From an uncultured archaeon (GTDB lineage: Archaea > Aenigmatarchaeota > Aenigmatarchaeia > GW2011-AR5), in assembly GCA_903825675.1 (NCBI GenBank), contig CAIKBN010000157.1:1-5616 (forward strand): a DNA stretch of 5,616 nucleotides. Direction: 5' to 3'. The position numbers were made by a program, and so were the translations under genes. Shown here one piece after another: positions 1 to 5,556 of the stretch. Within the stretch, counting starts at the first letter, position 1. Every line of letters begins with the position of its first letter. A model generated the notes under the pieces. It searched no databases. It saw only the letters and a list, made by a program, of their open reading frames with translations, and was not told the origin of the DNA.

Positions 1-22
1 ACAAAGAAACTAAAAGTGGATT

Positions 23-1405
23 TCATTTTTCCTCTTTGTGGACGATGCCTATGGTGGCGTGGCTGCTCATTACCTCGGTTAAGGTGCCTTTTTTATTGAA
101 CCTTATAGTAGCGCTTGGGAGATGAACTTTGTCGTGAATGCTGAAGATAGGAGTGATTTTATATGTCAATATCCTGTCTTCGCCCTTGGCAAGCGAGTCT
201 ATTCTCCAGCGGATTTCTGTTCCCATTGGGGTTGCTTTTTTTGTTGGCTTAGGGCCGTGGGCATCGTCTTGAACTTTGAAGACAGCTTGAACAAAGTCTT
301 TTATCACAATATCCTTTATAGCGCCTCCTGTATTGTTCTTGATGTCAATGCCGACTGTGAATTCTGAACCTTCTTTTATCAATTTTTTCTGAAGGATCTT
401 CTTCTTTATCACGAAGATCCTGACCCGGAACATGTAGTACCATAGAAGGATGAGAAATACTATAATTACAATAAGGAGCGGGACATAATTTATCACATAG
501 GTGATTGATTTCTCTTCGCCTGGCTGCAGTCCTATTACTTCCCAGGTAAAGATATTGCCTGATATTTTTGCAGTATCCCCGGTGTAGAATATCTTGTCAA
601 TATCGCTTATGGTTTTGTCTATGGTTACATAGTCTGCGTTTTTATTTCCAACATTGGTTACTGCTATTATTTTACCAGTGCCTAAAACAAGGAAGTCCCT
701 TACTTCTTCTTTTATTACTGGTGTTGCTTGAACAACAAAGGTCTGTTCCATTGTGCTGATTTTTTCCTCATCAACTAACTCTGCATTAAGCGTATATTTC
801 CCTGCTTCAGCAAATTCTTTCAAATAAAAGAATTGTTTAACATTAGCAGATTCGTCTGGGTCCATTTTCTGTATGACTTTGGAGAAGGAGAATATCTCTT
901 TGGTTGGCGAATTTATTCTTACATTTAATATAATGTCTTGTGTTGTGGTTGCCTTGAAGCTTCTACAAAGGATGGAGAGATCAACCCTGCCAGTAGGCTT
1001 TAAATCACCTGTAACAAAGACTTTTTCGATCTCAATTATCCCTTCCTTGATCACAGAAACATACAACTCTTTACTCTCTTTTTCATCTGTTGATAAGGAC
1101 TCGGCAATTATTTTTATTTTGTACAAACCTATCGGCGTGTCCATATAAGGAGAGAAGCTTATTTTAATTATGCCTGTTTCGCCTGCATTAACATCTAATC
1201 TTGTATTAGAAAGCGAAATCCATGATTTGCTGTCAACAATATTTATAGCGAACTTGTCATTGATATTGCTGTAAAGCTGCACTTCAGCCTGGACAGAACT
1301 GCCTATTGGAACGCTTACTGAATTTTCACTTGAGGTAATCATGAAGGCTAGGGTTAGCTGTGGCAAAAGCAGCGATATTAGCATTGCTAATAATACTTTT
1401 TTCAT
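23..1405 (-). CDS. Membrane-anchored surface protein with Ig-like and DUF11-like modules
   Basis: This 460-residue protein of unknown specific function is probably exported and anchored in the cytoplasmic membrane. Residues 1-20 form a signal peptide (MKK, a Leu-rich core, then LTLA). Residues about 26-121 look like an Ig-like beta domain, and about 122-226 are further beta-rich sequence. Residues about 227-307 resemble a DUF11/CARDB-type module. One membrane helix lies at about 309-326, followed by Arg/Lys (RVR, then KKK), which by the positive-inside rule puts the C-terminus in the cytoplasm. Residues about 345-440 look like a second copy of the DUF11-like module. I chose the ATG at 1405 because GTGGTG lies 7 nt upstream and the signal peptide begins there. 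An in-frame ATG at 1423 would add MQWCKI and could be read from a leaderless transcript. The gene diverges from the winged-helix gene. The domain names are my pattern reading; the signal peptide and helix are clear. Confidence 0.85.
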   Translation of the reverse strand: MKKVLLAMLISLLLPQLTLAFMITSSENSVSVPIGSSVQAEVQLYSNINDKFAINIVDSKSWISLSNTRLDVNAGETGIIKISFSPYMDTPIGLYKIKIIAESLSTDEKESKELYVSVIKEGIIEIEKVFVTGDLKPTGRVDLSILCRSFKATTTQDIILNVRINSPTKEIFSFSKVIQKMDPDESANVKQFFYLKEFAEAGKYTLNAELVDEEKISTMEQTFVVQATPVIKEEVRDFLVLGTGKIIAVTNVGNKNADYVTIDKTISDIDKIFYTGDTAKISGNIFTWEVIGLQPGEEKSITYVINYVPLLIVIIVFLILLWYYMFRVRIFVIKKKILQKKLIKEGSEFTVGIDIKNNTGGAIKDIVIKDFVQAVFKVQDDAHGPKPTKKATPMGTEIRWRIDSLAKGEDRILTYKITPIFSIHDKVHLPSATIRFNKKGTLTEVMSSHATIGIVHKEEK

Positions 1406-1412
1406 TATTTTA

Positions 1413-1418
1413 CACCAC
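1413..1418 (-). promoter_or_regulatory. Ribosome binding site deciding the start of the surface-protein gene
   Basis: The minus strand reads GTGGTG, matching the GGTG core of the archaeal Shine-Dalgarno sequence. It sits 7 nt before the ATG at 1405. It lies inside the extension that would be coding if translation began at 1423, so it supports the shorter start. Confidence 0.6.
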
Positions 1419-1442
1419 TGCATAAGATTATCGCTTAGGTAT

Positions 1443-1452
1443 TATATAAAGC
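1443..1452 (-). promoter_or_regulatory. TATA box for the surface-protein gene
   Basis: The minus strand reads CTTTATATAA, close to the archaeal box A consensus TTTATATA. About 26 nt downstream falls near 1421-1423, giving a leader of about 16-18 nt that just includes the GTGGTG site. No convincing purine-rich BRE precedes it. Confidence 0.6.
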
Positions 1453-1481
1453 TAAAACCTGCCTTTTTCCGGCTTTTTACC

Positions 1482-1490
1482 ATATTTAAA
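1482..1490 (+). promoter_or_regulatory. TATA-like box for the winged-helix gene
   Basis: The plus strand reads ATATTTAAA, a TATA-like element. A start about 26 nt downstream would fall near 1513 and give a leader of about 20 nt carrying the GGGTG ribosome binding site. It lies about 40 bp from the opposing TATA box of the surface-protein gene, so the two promoters are back to back without overlapping transcripts. Confidence 0.5.
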
Positions 1491-1523
1491 AACTTTTCTA
1501 TAGTACCTTTCTATATTATTACA

Positions 1524-1528
1524 GGGTG
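1524..1528 (+). promoter_or_regulatory. Ribosome binding site of the winged-helix gene
   Basis: GGGTG lies 5 nt before the ATG at 1534 and matches the GGTG-type archaeal Shine-Dalgarno sequence. It supports 1534 as the start rather than the upstream in-frame codons. Confidence 0.6.
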
Positions 1529-1533
1529 TTTGA

Positions 1534-1935
1534 ATGAGCGAAGACATTGTAAGAAAGCTTTTGATGAAGAATCAGGCAGGACTGAGCAAGCCAGAGCTAT
1601 GGAAAGCATCTAAGCTAAGCAACAAGCAGGTTCAGGCTACCCTGAATTCAATGATCCGCAGAAAGGAATTACTGATGCATTCAGGCAGGGTTGTTCTTAA
1701 CAATTCGGACTGCCTGAAGGCTTTGCTTCTTGATATAAGCATGGGCAGCATATACTCAGCATGCAATAAGTTTGGCATACCTAAGCATGACATAAAAAAA
1801 GAGAAGATGAAGGCATGGATAGACACTTATGTGGATTGCATGGAATGGAAGGAAGGCAGGCTTATTTCCAAGCTAAAGGCAGATATTTTTGATCATGCTG
1901 ACCTGCATAATATAGAAGAGTTTCTGGGAAAGTAA
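1534..1935 (+). CDS. Small winged-helix protein, probable DNA-binding regulator
   Basis: This 133-residue protein belongs to no family I can name. Residues about 3-55 fit a winged helix-turn-helix: helix DIVRKLLMKN, then LSKPELWKAS, then a recognition-type helix LSNKQVQATLNSMIRRKE, ending in a short hydrophobic wing, LLMHSGRVVLN. This resembles the MarR/ArsR-like wHTH fold by pattern only. Residues about 70-90 (SIYSACNKFGIPKHDI) have the small-residue, Gly-turn pattern of a second helix-turn-helix. The C-terminal third is charged and helical. Three Cys (60, 77, 102) are scattered without a metal-site pattern. There is no signal peptide or membrane segment. The start is supported by GGGTG 5 nt upstream. 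It diverges from the surface-protein gene and converges with the ferredoxin gene 17 bp downstream. A local regulator is plausible, but its target is unknown. Confidence 0.8.
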   Translation: MSEDIVRKLLMKNQAGLSKPELWKASKLSNKQVQATLNSMIRRKELLMHSGRVVLNNSDCLKALLLDISMGSIYSACNKFGIPKHDIKKEKMKAWIDTYVDCMEWKEGRLISKLKADIFDHADLHNIEEFLGK

Positions 1936-1952
1936 ATTATTGTTTTAATTCT

Positions 1953-2246
1953 TTACCATGAGTGCTTGATCGCCTTTGCTTCACAGGCCTCTACGCAAGG
2001 AAGAGTATACTCGCGGTTCACTGGCTTGCATGGCGCGCAAACGTATTTGATGTTTGTTCTTTGCTTATCCACTACTAAGGCGACCTGCTTGTCGCTTAAA
2101 GGGTCGTTTGGATCTTCGTCAACCTTGAATACATTATACTTGCAGGCACTAACGCATTTGCCGCAGGCATTGCAAAGGTCAGTATCAATAGTGATGAAAT
2201 ACTCTCCTGAACCATCTTTGTAACCGTAGTTGGCTTTCATGTGCAA
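1953..2246 (-). CDS. 2[4Fe-4S] ferredoxin
   Basis: This 97-residue small iron-sulfur protein is a likely low-potential cytoplasmic electron carrier. The first site is CNACGKCVSAC (Cys25, 28, 31, 35). The second is Cys70-x2-Cys73, a 10-residue insertion, then Cys84-x3-Cys88. All eight ligands for two [4Fe-4S] clusters are present, with the expanded second motif of Alvin-type ferredoxins. The Pro that usually follows the last Cys of each motif is replaced by Lys and Glu. The protein ends AIKHSW. It overlaps the end of the acyl-CoA synthetase gene, so the two are co-transcribed and probably translationally coupled. Start choice is uncertain. The ATG at 2246 has AGGGAG 5 nt upstream and overlaps by 10 bp. 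The ATG at 2240 gives the classic 4-bp ATGA overlap but an 11-nt spacing. The difference is two residues (MH). The redox partner is not in this window. Confidence 0.92.
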   Translation of the reverse strand: MHMKANYGYKDGSGEYFITIDTDLCNACGKCVSACKYNVFKVDEDPNDPLSDKQVALVVDKQRTNIKYVCAPCKPVNREYTLPCVEACEAKAIKHSW

Positions 2247-3787
2247 TACAGCTCCCTGAGAAGGCGCTTCAAGACCTTGCCCATCTGGTTCTTTGGAAGA
2301 TCTTCTACAAATATTACAGACTCAGGTTTTTTGTAGCTGGCAAGGTTTTGCCTGCAGTATTCAATGATCTCGGATTCGCTGCACACTTCACCGCTATTAA
2401 GAACCACGATTGCGCGTGCACTTTCTCCCCATTTATTGTCAGGAATTCCTATGACTGCTGCTTCCTTGATTTTTGGATAAGAACAAAGAACATTCTCAAC
2501 CTCCAAGGGGGCTATCATTTCACCGCCGCGCTTAATAATGTCTTTGATCCTGCCTTTAAGATAAATATATCCTTCTTCATCAAAACAACCTAAATCGCCT
2601 GTGTACAGCCAGCCATCACGTATGACCTGGGCAGTTTCGGTTTCCTTTCCCCAGTAACCTTTCATTAGGCGTGATCCCCTTGCCACAATTTCACCTATAT
2701 GCCCTAATGGCACTTCTTTTCCATCTTCATCCAAAATACGGATTTCCACGCCAGGCAGAGGCGTGCCTATGGATGTGAGATGTTTAAGCTTCTTTTCTAT
2801 TTCTTTTGGCGAGCCTTTCAAGACATGGTCTTCAGGAGGAAGCATTGTTATTGTTGAGCCTGTTTCGGTCTGGCCAAAGGCATTGATGAAACTGACACCC
2901 GGGAATTTATATATTGCTTTCTTTATCACTTCCAAAGGCATAGGCGCAGCTCCATAGGTGATGACCTTAAGGCTTGACAAATCACGCTTGTTAAAATCAG
3001 GGTGTTCCATTAACTCACCAAGCATGGTTGGAACCATCATCGCACGATTTGCCTTATATTTTTCCACTAATTGCATCCATTCGTCTGGCTTGAACTGACG
3101 TTCTAAAATAAGGGTGCGACCTCCATAAACAGCTGCCATTGCTGCCTGCAATCCAGCAATATGGTACATAGGCACTGTCAGTATATTTCGTTCTTCAACT
3201 TCCAGGTCAGGCGGGTTGACATTGCTAAGAATATACGAAGAGAAGGTGTCGTGAGCCAACATGACTCCTTTAGGTACGCCGGTGGTCCCGCTTGTATACA
3301 TAAGCACCGTAGTTTCATCATCAGCTGATTTAGGCATAATCTCATCGTTTTTGCCCTGCTTCAAAAAATCCTCATAGCTTATCCAGTTTTCCCTTGTCGG
3401 GCCTTCCAAATCAACATAGAGCTTATCCTTGAACTCGGGGCGGACTGAATCAAACAGAGCAGCATAACGATTGCCGACAAAAAGCACCTTGGGTTCAGAA
3501 TCTGTTAGAAGATATTTCAGTTCATCAGACTTGGCACGGAAGTTCAGCGGAACAAAAACTGCATCTGTTTTTGCTACCCCGAAATAGGCTTCGAGATACT
3601 CGCTACAGTTGACCTGAAACATGCCTATCCTGTCGCGCTGCTGCACGCCGCTCTTCATTAAAGAGCTGGCTAGGCGGTTGGTTCGTTCTGCCATGCCCTG
3701 ATAGGTCAGCTGCTTGTCATTATAAATTATTGCAACCCTTTCAGGCACTATTGCGCTAGCGATAGCCAGAAATTCGGTTGTGTTCAT
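2237..3787 (-). CDS. AMP-forming acyl-CoA synthetase (acid-CoA ligase)
   Basis: This 516-residue ANL-superfamily enzyme is of normal family length. It joins a carboxylic acid to CoA with ATP, through an acyl-AMP intermediate, in the cytoplasm. Numbering from this start, the motifs are YTSGTTGVPKG at about 164-174 (phosphate loop), NAFGQTE at about 302-308, YTGD at about 395-398, GRIKDIIKRGGEMIAP at about 412-427 (hinge and CoA-side loop), and PKNQMGKVLKR near the C-terminus with the catalytic Lys of the GK pair at about 504. The GGEMIAP loop differs from the commoner GGENI(S/Y)P. The substrate cannot be read from sequence; medium- or long-chain fatty acids and aromatic or alicyclic acids are all possible. 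The ATG at 3787 is chosen because AGGTG lies 8 nt upstream. A TTG at 3793 is in frame but only 2 nt from that site. Sampled stretches look richer in G+C than the surface-protein gene, which could mean transfer, but I did not compute this. Confidence 0.96.
   Translation of the reverse strand: MNTTEFLAIASAIVPERVAIIYNDKQLTYQGMAERTNRLASSLMKSGVQQRDRIGMFQVNCSEYLEAYFGVAKTDAVFVPLNFRAKSDELKYLLTDSEPKVLFVGNRYAALFDSVRPEFKDKLYVDLEGPTRENWISYEDFLKQGKNDEIMPKSADDETTVLMYTSGTTGVPKGVMLAHDTFSSYILSNVNPPDLEVEERNILTVPMYHIAGLQAAMAAVYGGRTLILERQFKPDEWMQLVEKYKANRAMMVPTMLGELMEHPDFNKRDLSSLKVITYGAAPMPLEVIKKAIYKFPGVSFINAFGQTETGSTITMLPPEDHVLKGSPKEIEKKLKHLTSIGTPLPGVEIRILDEDGKEVPLGHIGEIVARGSRLMKGYWGKETETAQVIRDGWLYTGDLGCFDEEGYIYLKGRIKDIIKRGGEMIAPLEVENVLCSYPKIKEAAVIGIPDNKWGESARAIVVLNSGEVCSESEIIEYCRQNLASYKKPESVIFVEDLPKNQMGKVLKRLLRELYCT
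2252..2257 (-). promoter_or_regulatory. Ribosome binding site of the ferredoxin gene
   Basis: The minus strand reads AGGGAG inside the 3' end of the synthetase gene. Spacing is 5 nt to the ATG at 2246 and 11 nt to the ATG at 2240, which is why the longer start was preferred. Its position within the upstream gene fits coupled translation. Confidence 0.5.
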
Positions 3788-3795
3788 TTTCAAAA

Positions 3796-3800
3796 CACCT
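3796..3800 (-). promoter_or_regulatory. Ribosome binding site deciding the start of the acyl-CoA synthetase
   Basis: The minus strand reads AGGTG, 8 nt before the ATG at 3787 and only 2 nt before the in-frame TTG at 3793. It therefore supports the ATG. The bases just after it, TGTTTTG (3797-3791), are complementary to CAAAACA at 3831-3825 and could be masked in the mRNA. Confidence 0.6.
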
Positions 3801-3811
3801 TAGTTGATACT

Positions 3812-3827
3812 ACAGTATTCATACTGT
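3812..3827. promoter_or_regulatory. 16-bp palindrome upstream of the acyl-CoA synthetase, candidate operator
   Basis: ACAGTAT (3812-3818), a 2-bp centre TC, and ATACTGT (3821-3827) form a perfect 7-bp inverted repeat. Its near edge lies 24 bp before the synthetase ATG. The size and symmetry fit the operator of a dimeric repressor. A TATA-like CTATATGC at 3849-3842 on the minus strand would put a transcription start inside it. Its role is inference. Confidence 0.5.
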
Positions 3828-3834
3828 TTTGAAT

Positions 3835-3888
3835 TGAGATGCATATAGATACCATGGACTTTAGTCCATGGTTGCAAAGGGCATCTCA
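3835..3888. repeat. 54-bp two-tier perfect dyad
   Basis: Two nested inverted repeats share one centre at 3861.5. The inner pair is ACCATGGACT (3851-3860) and AGTCCATGGT (3863-3872), 10 bp perfect, separated by TT. The outer pair is TGAGATGC (3835-3842) and GCATCTCA (3881-3888), 8 bp perfect. The arms are separated by 8 bp on each side, with little pairing between those segments. As RNA it would be a long stem with an 8x8 internal loop. The outer and inner repeats are exactly concentric, which random AT-rich sequence rarely gives. It could be a structured 5' leader, a large operator, or a remnant of a small mobile element. No target-site duplication was noticed. Confidence 0.75.
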
Positions 3889-3898
3889 TCTGCTTCCC

Positions 3899-3918
3899 TA
3901 TATTTAATGCATAAAAAT
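3899..3918 (-). promoter_or_regulatory. Candidate promoter of the acyl-CoA synthetase-ferredoxin unit
   Basis: The minus strand carries two TATA-like stretches: ATTTTTATG (3918-3910), preceded by an A-rich BRE-like AAAAAGA, and TTAAATATA (3907-3899). The first would start transcription near 3888, exactly where the two-tier dyad begins, giving a structured leader of about 100 nt. The second would start near 3877. A third, weaker candidate is CTATATGC at 3849-3842, which would give a short leader. Which one is used cannot be decided from sequence. Confidence 0.4.
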
Positions 3919-3983
3919 CTTTTTAAGAAATAAGTTCAGACGAAGCGTGTTCTTTATGTAATGCAATTGTAATTTACATTATG

Positions 3984-3993
3984 TTTTTTATAG
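3984..3993 (+). promoter_or_regulatory. TATA box of the orphan gene, leaderless start
   Basis: TTTTTTATAG lies with its centre about 26 bp before the ATG at 4015. This is the distance between an archaeal TATA box and its transcription start, and no Shine-Dalgarno sequence precedes the ATG. The transcript is therefore probably leaderless. Confidence 0.55.
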
Positions 3994-4014
3994 ATTATTG
4001 ACATCAAATACGTT

Positions 4015-5469
4015 ATGTCTCGGGGAGAAAGCAAACCTTTGAGTTCATTTTTAACTGAGCTGCAAACAAAATATAATTTTGAAACAGAACCGACTAAACA
4101 ATGGCTTGTGAGTGAAAGGTTTGCAGATGTCGGTGGATTGGATTGTTATGAATGGCTTCCAACCATGGCGAGGCTCTCTCTTGACTTTTCAAGATATGAA
4201 ATAGGAACAAGAAGGGACGATCTGGAAGGTCTTCTGGCTCTTGCCAAGATTCTTAATCCTGATGCCCAGGAATTAGATAAGGTTTTGAGTTTCTGGAAAG
4301 TTAATCCAAAATATACCTTTAAGGAAGAAGGTGGATGGATTTTCATCGGAACTGATATTGAACCTACAGACGAGGGCCTTGAAACACATCACGGATCTAT
4401 AATGACTGCCTATGGGCTTGCTATTAAATCAGCTATTGTAAACAAGACATATGAACAGATGCTGGCAGATAAGCGGCATAAGGACTGGATCAGGCACGCA
4501 GAACAACCAAGCAGCAGGGCTATGCTATTCGGCGAGTCTATTTTTGATAAGTTTGAAAAGGCATCGTGTGATTATGAGCCTGACCCAGAAAGAATTGTGA
4601 AAGCTGATACACTGGAAGATTTTCCTCTAGCAACATATAAAACCTCATTGAATTTTGCTCAAGGAACCCTAATACGCGACGGGCAATCTAAGGAGTTTGA
4701 CAACATTTCAGTAGATGCTTATAACGGCAGACCTGAGGTTTATATATGCACTTCAGACACCAACTACAATAATGAGAGAGAAGCTTGGGATAGGGATACT
4801 GTACGATTGATATTGCCTATACCAGGTGATGTTCAGATAAAAAAATTTGCTGATCTTCCTCAACTCAGCTATGCTAAACTAGAAGAAGAGATTGAGAATT
4901 CCAAAGTTCAACAAAAAAATATTAGAGACATGGATGTAAAAATTTCAGTCGAAACAAACTTAATGGAGCTAAAATCCAAAGACGGCAGTTTTGTTCTGAC
5001 AATAAGGACACCTAAATGTGATGGCTGCGGCATTCCTGTATGGAAGTTCCCGTATTCCCAACCATCTTTTTTTGCAGGATCTGGTACTGGTAATTTTTAT
5101 GAAACTAATACCAGCTTAGGAATATTAAGATTCCTGGTTGATACGGAAACTGGCGAAAAAACATATTGTGCAGATTGTATTGAAGGCGTGACAGATAAAT
5201 ATGTTGATGATCATCCTTATGCCCATGAAAAACTAGCCAGAGAAACTGCCAGAAGATTGATGGATAGTATGGGTTATAAGGATGTTCAAATATGGGAGGA
5301 TCAGGTCTGGCATATACGTGATGGATGGGAATTCTTTACCAAGATTGAATATGAAAGAAAGGGACGAAAAGTCATAAGGCATACCGGAATACCTACGCTG
5401 ACAGATAACGGACATTTCGAGCCAAACATGTTTCCTCGGGAATACGTGGAATTCAGATATAAGGTCTGA
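4015..5469 (+). CDS. Uncharacterised 484-residue protein with a split CxxC zinc-site motif
   Basis: I do not recognise a family. The protein is soluble by appearance, with no signal peptide or membrane helix. Residues 1-160 are mixed helical and charged, with many Trp (30, 47, 94, 108, 158) and an ETHHGS segment at about 123-128. Residues about 200-330 look beta-rich, including a probable helical, Gln/Glu/Lys-rich linker at about 285-305. Cys335-x2-Cys338 (CDGCG) and Cys385-x2-Cys388 (CADC) are 46 residues apart and could form one zinc-ribbon-like site, with an aromatic and Gly-rich insertion between them. The C-terminal part (about 400-484) has a long helix with HEKLARETARRLMDSMG, then beta-like sequence rich in Trp, Tyr, Arg and Lys. 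The reading frame is intact throughout. It diverges from the synthetase gene and has its own promoter, so nothing shows a shared function. A nucleic-acid-binding or regulatory role would be a guess. Confidence 0.85.
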   Translation: MSRGESKPLSSFLTELQTKYNFETEPTKQWLVSERFADVGGLDCYEWLPTMARLSLDFSRYEIGTRRDDLEGLLALAKILNPDAQELDKVLSFWKVNPKYTFKEEGGWIFIGTDIEPTDEGLETHHGSIMTAYGLAIKSAIVNKTYEQMLADKRHKDWIRHAEQPSSRAMLFGESIFDKFEKASCDYEPDPERIVKADTLEDFPLATYKTSLNFAQGTLIRDGQSKEFDNISVDAYNGRPEVYICTSDTNYNNEREAWDRDTVRLILPIPGDVQIKKFADLPQLSYAKLEEEIENSKVQQKNIRDMDVKISVETNLMELKSKDGSFVLTIRTPKCDGCGIPVWKFPYSQPSFFAGSGTGNFYETNTSLGILRFLVDTETGEKTYCADCIEGVTDKYVDDHPYAHEKLARETARRLMDSMGYKDVQIWEDQVWHIRDGWEFFTKIEYERKGRKVIRHTGIPTLTDNGHFEPNMFPREYVEFRYKV

Positions 5470-5509
5470 TTATAAAGCCCCAGGTGAGAGTGCTAAATTG
5501 GTTATAATC
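5468..5509. repeat. Short inverted repeat after the orphan gene
   Basis: GATTATAA (5468-5475) and TTATAATC (5502-5509) form a perfect 8-bp inverted repeat around a 26-bp spacer. The first arm overlaps the stop codon, and a short CTTTTC follows the second arm. It may be a weak 3' hairpin, but the arms are AT-rich and could arise by chance. Confidence 0.35.
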
Positions 5510-5546
5510 CTTTTCGGTTTATATGCTCAACGAGAGTATTAACAAA

Positions 5547-5556
5547 TTCTTTTTTA
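5547..5556 (+). terminator. T-tract, candidate archaeal terminator
   Basis: TTCTTTTTTA lies about 80 bp after the stop codon of the orphan gene, on its coding strand. Archaeal RNA polymerase commonly stops at such oligo-T stretches without a hairpin. The remaining sequence to the window end is AT-rich and shows no supportable gene. A TATA-like TTTATATG at 5518-5525 on the plus strand has no start codon with an open frame behind it in the window. Confidence 0.4.

Noticed and set aside
122..1148. Several plus-strand open frames opposite the surface-protein gene.
   Set aside because: They lie antisense to a gene with a clear signal peptide, membrane helix and beta modules. Their translations look like antisense shadow, with Cys/Phe/Leu-rich runs.
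1461..1480. Near-direct repeat GCCTTTTTCC / GGCTTTTTAC between the divergent promoters.
   Set aside because: It matches at 8 of 10 positions, mostly through the shared T-runs, so it is low-complexity similarity.
1341..1613. Plus-strand open frame of 90 codons.
   Set aside because: It overlaps the signal-peptide end of the surface-protein gene, runs across the divergent promoters, and enters the winged-helix gene in another frame. It has no protein-like features.
3790..3855. Upstream open reading frame of 21 codons on the minus strand, beginning with the ATG in the inner dyad and ending 2 nt before the synthetase ATG.
   Set aside because: It has no ribosome binding site, no distinctive peptide composition, and covers the Shine-Dalgarno site of the main gene. 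An open frame this short is expected by chance.
3956..3979. ATGTAA and TTACAT inverted repeat upstream of the orphan gene.
   Set aside because: Only 6 bp per arm in very AT-rich sequence with a 12-bp spacer, so it is likely chance.
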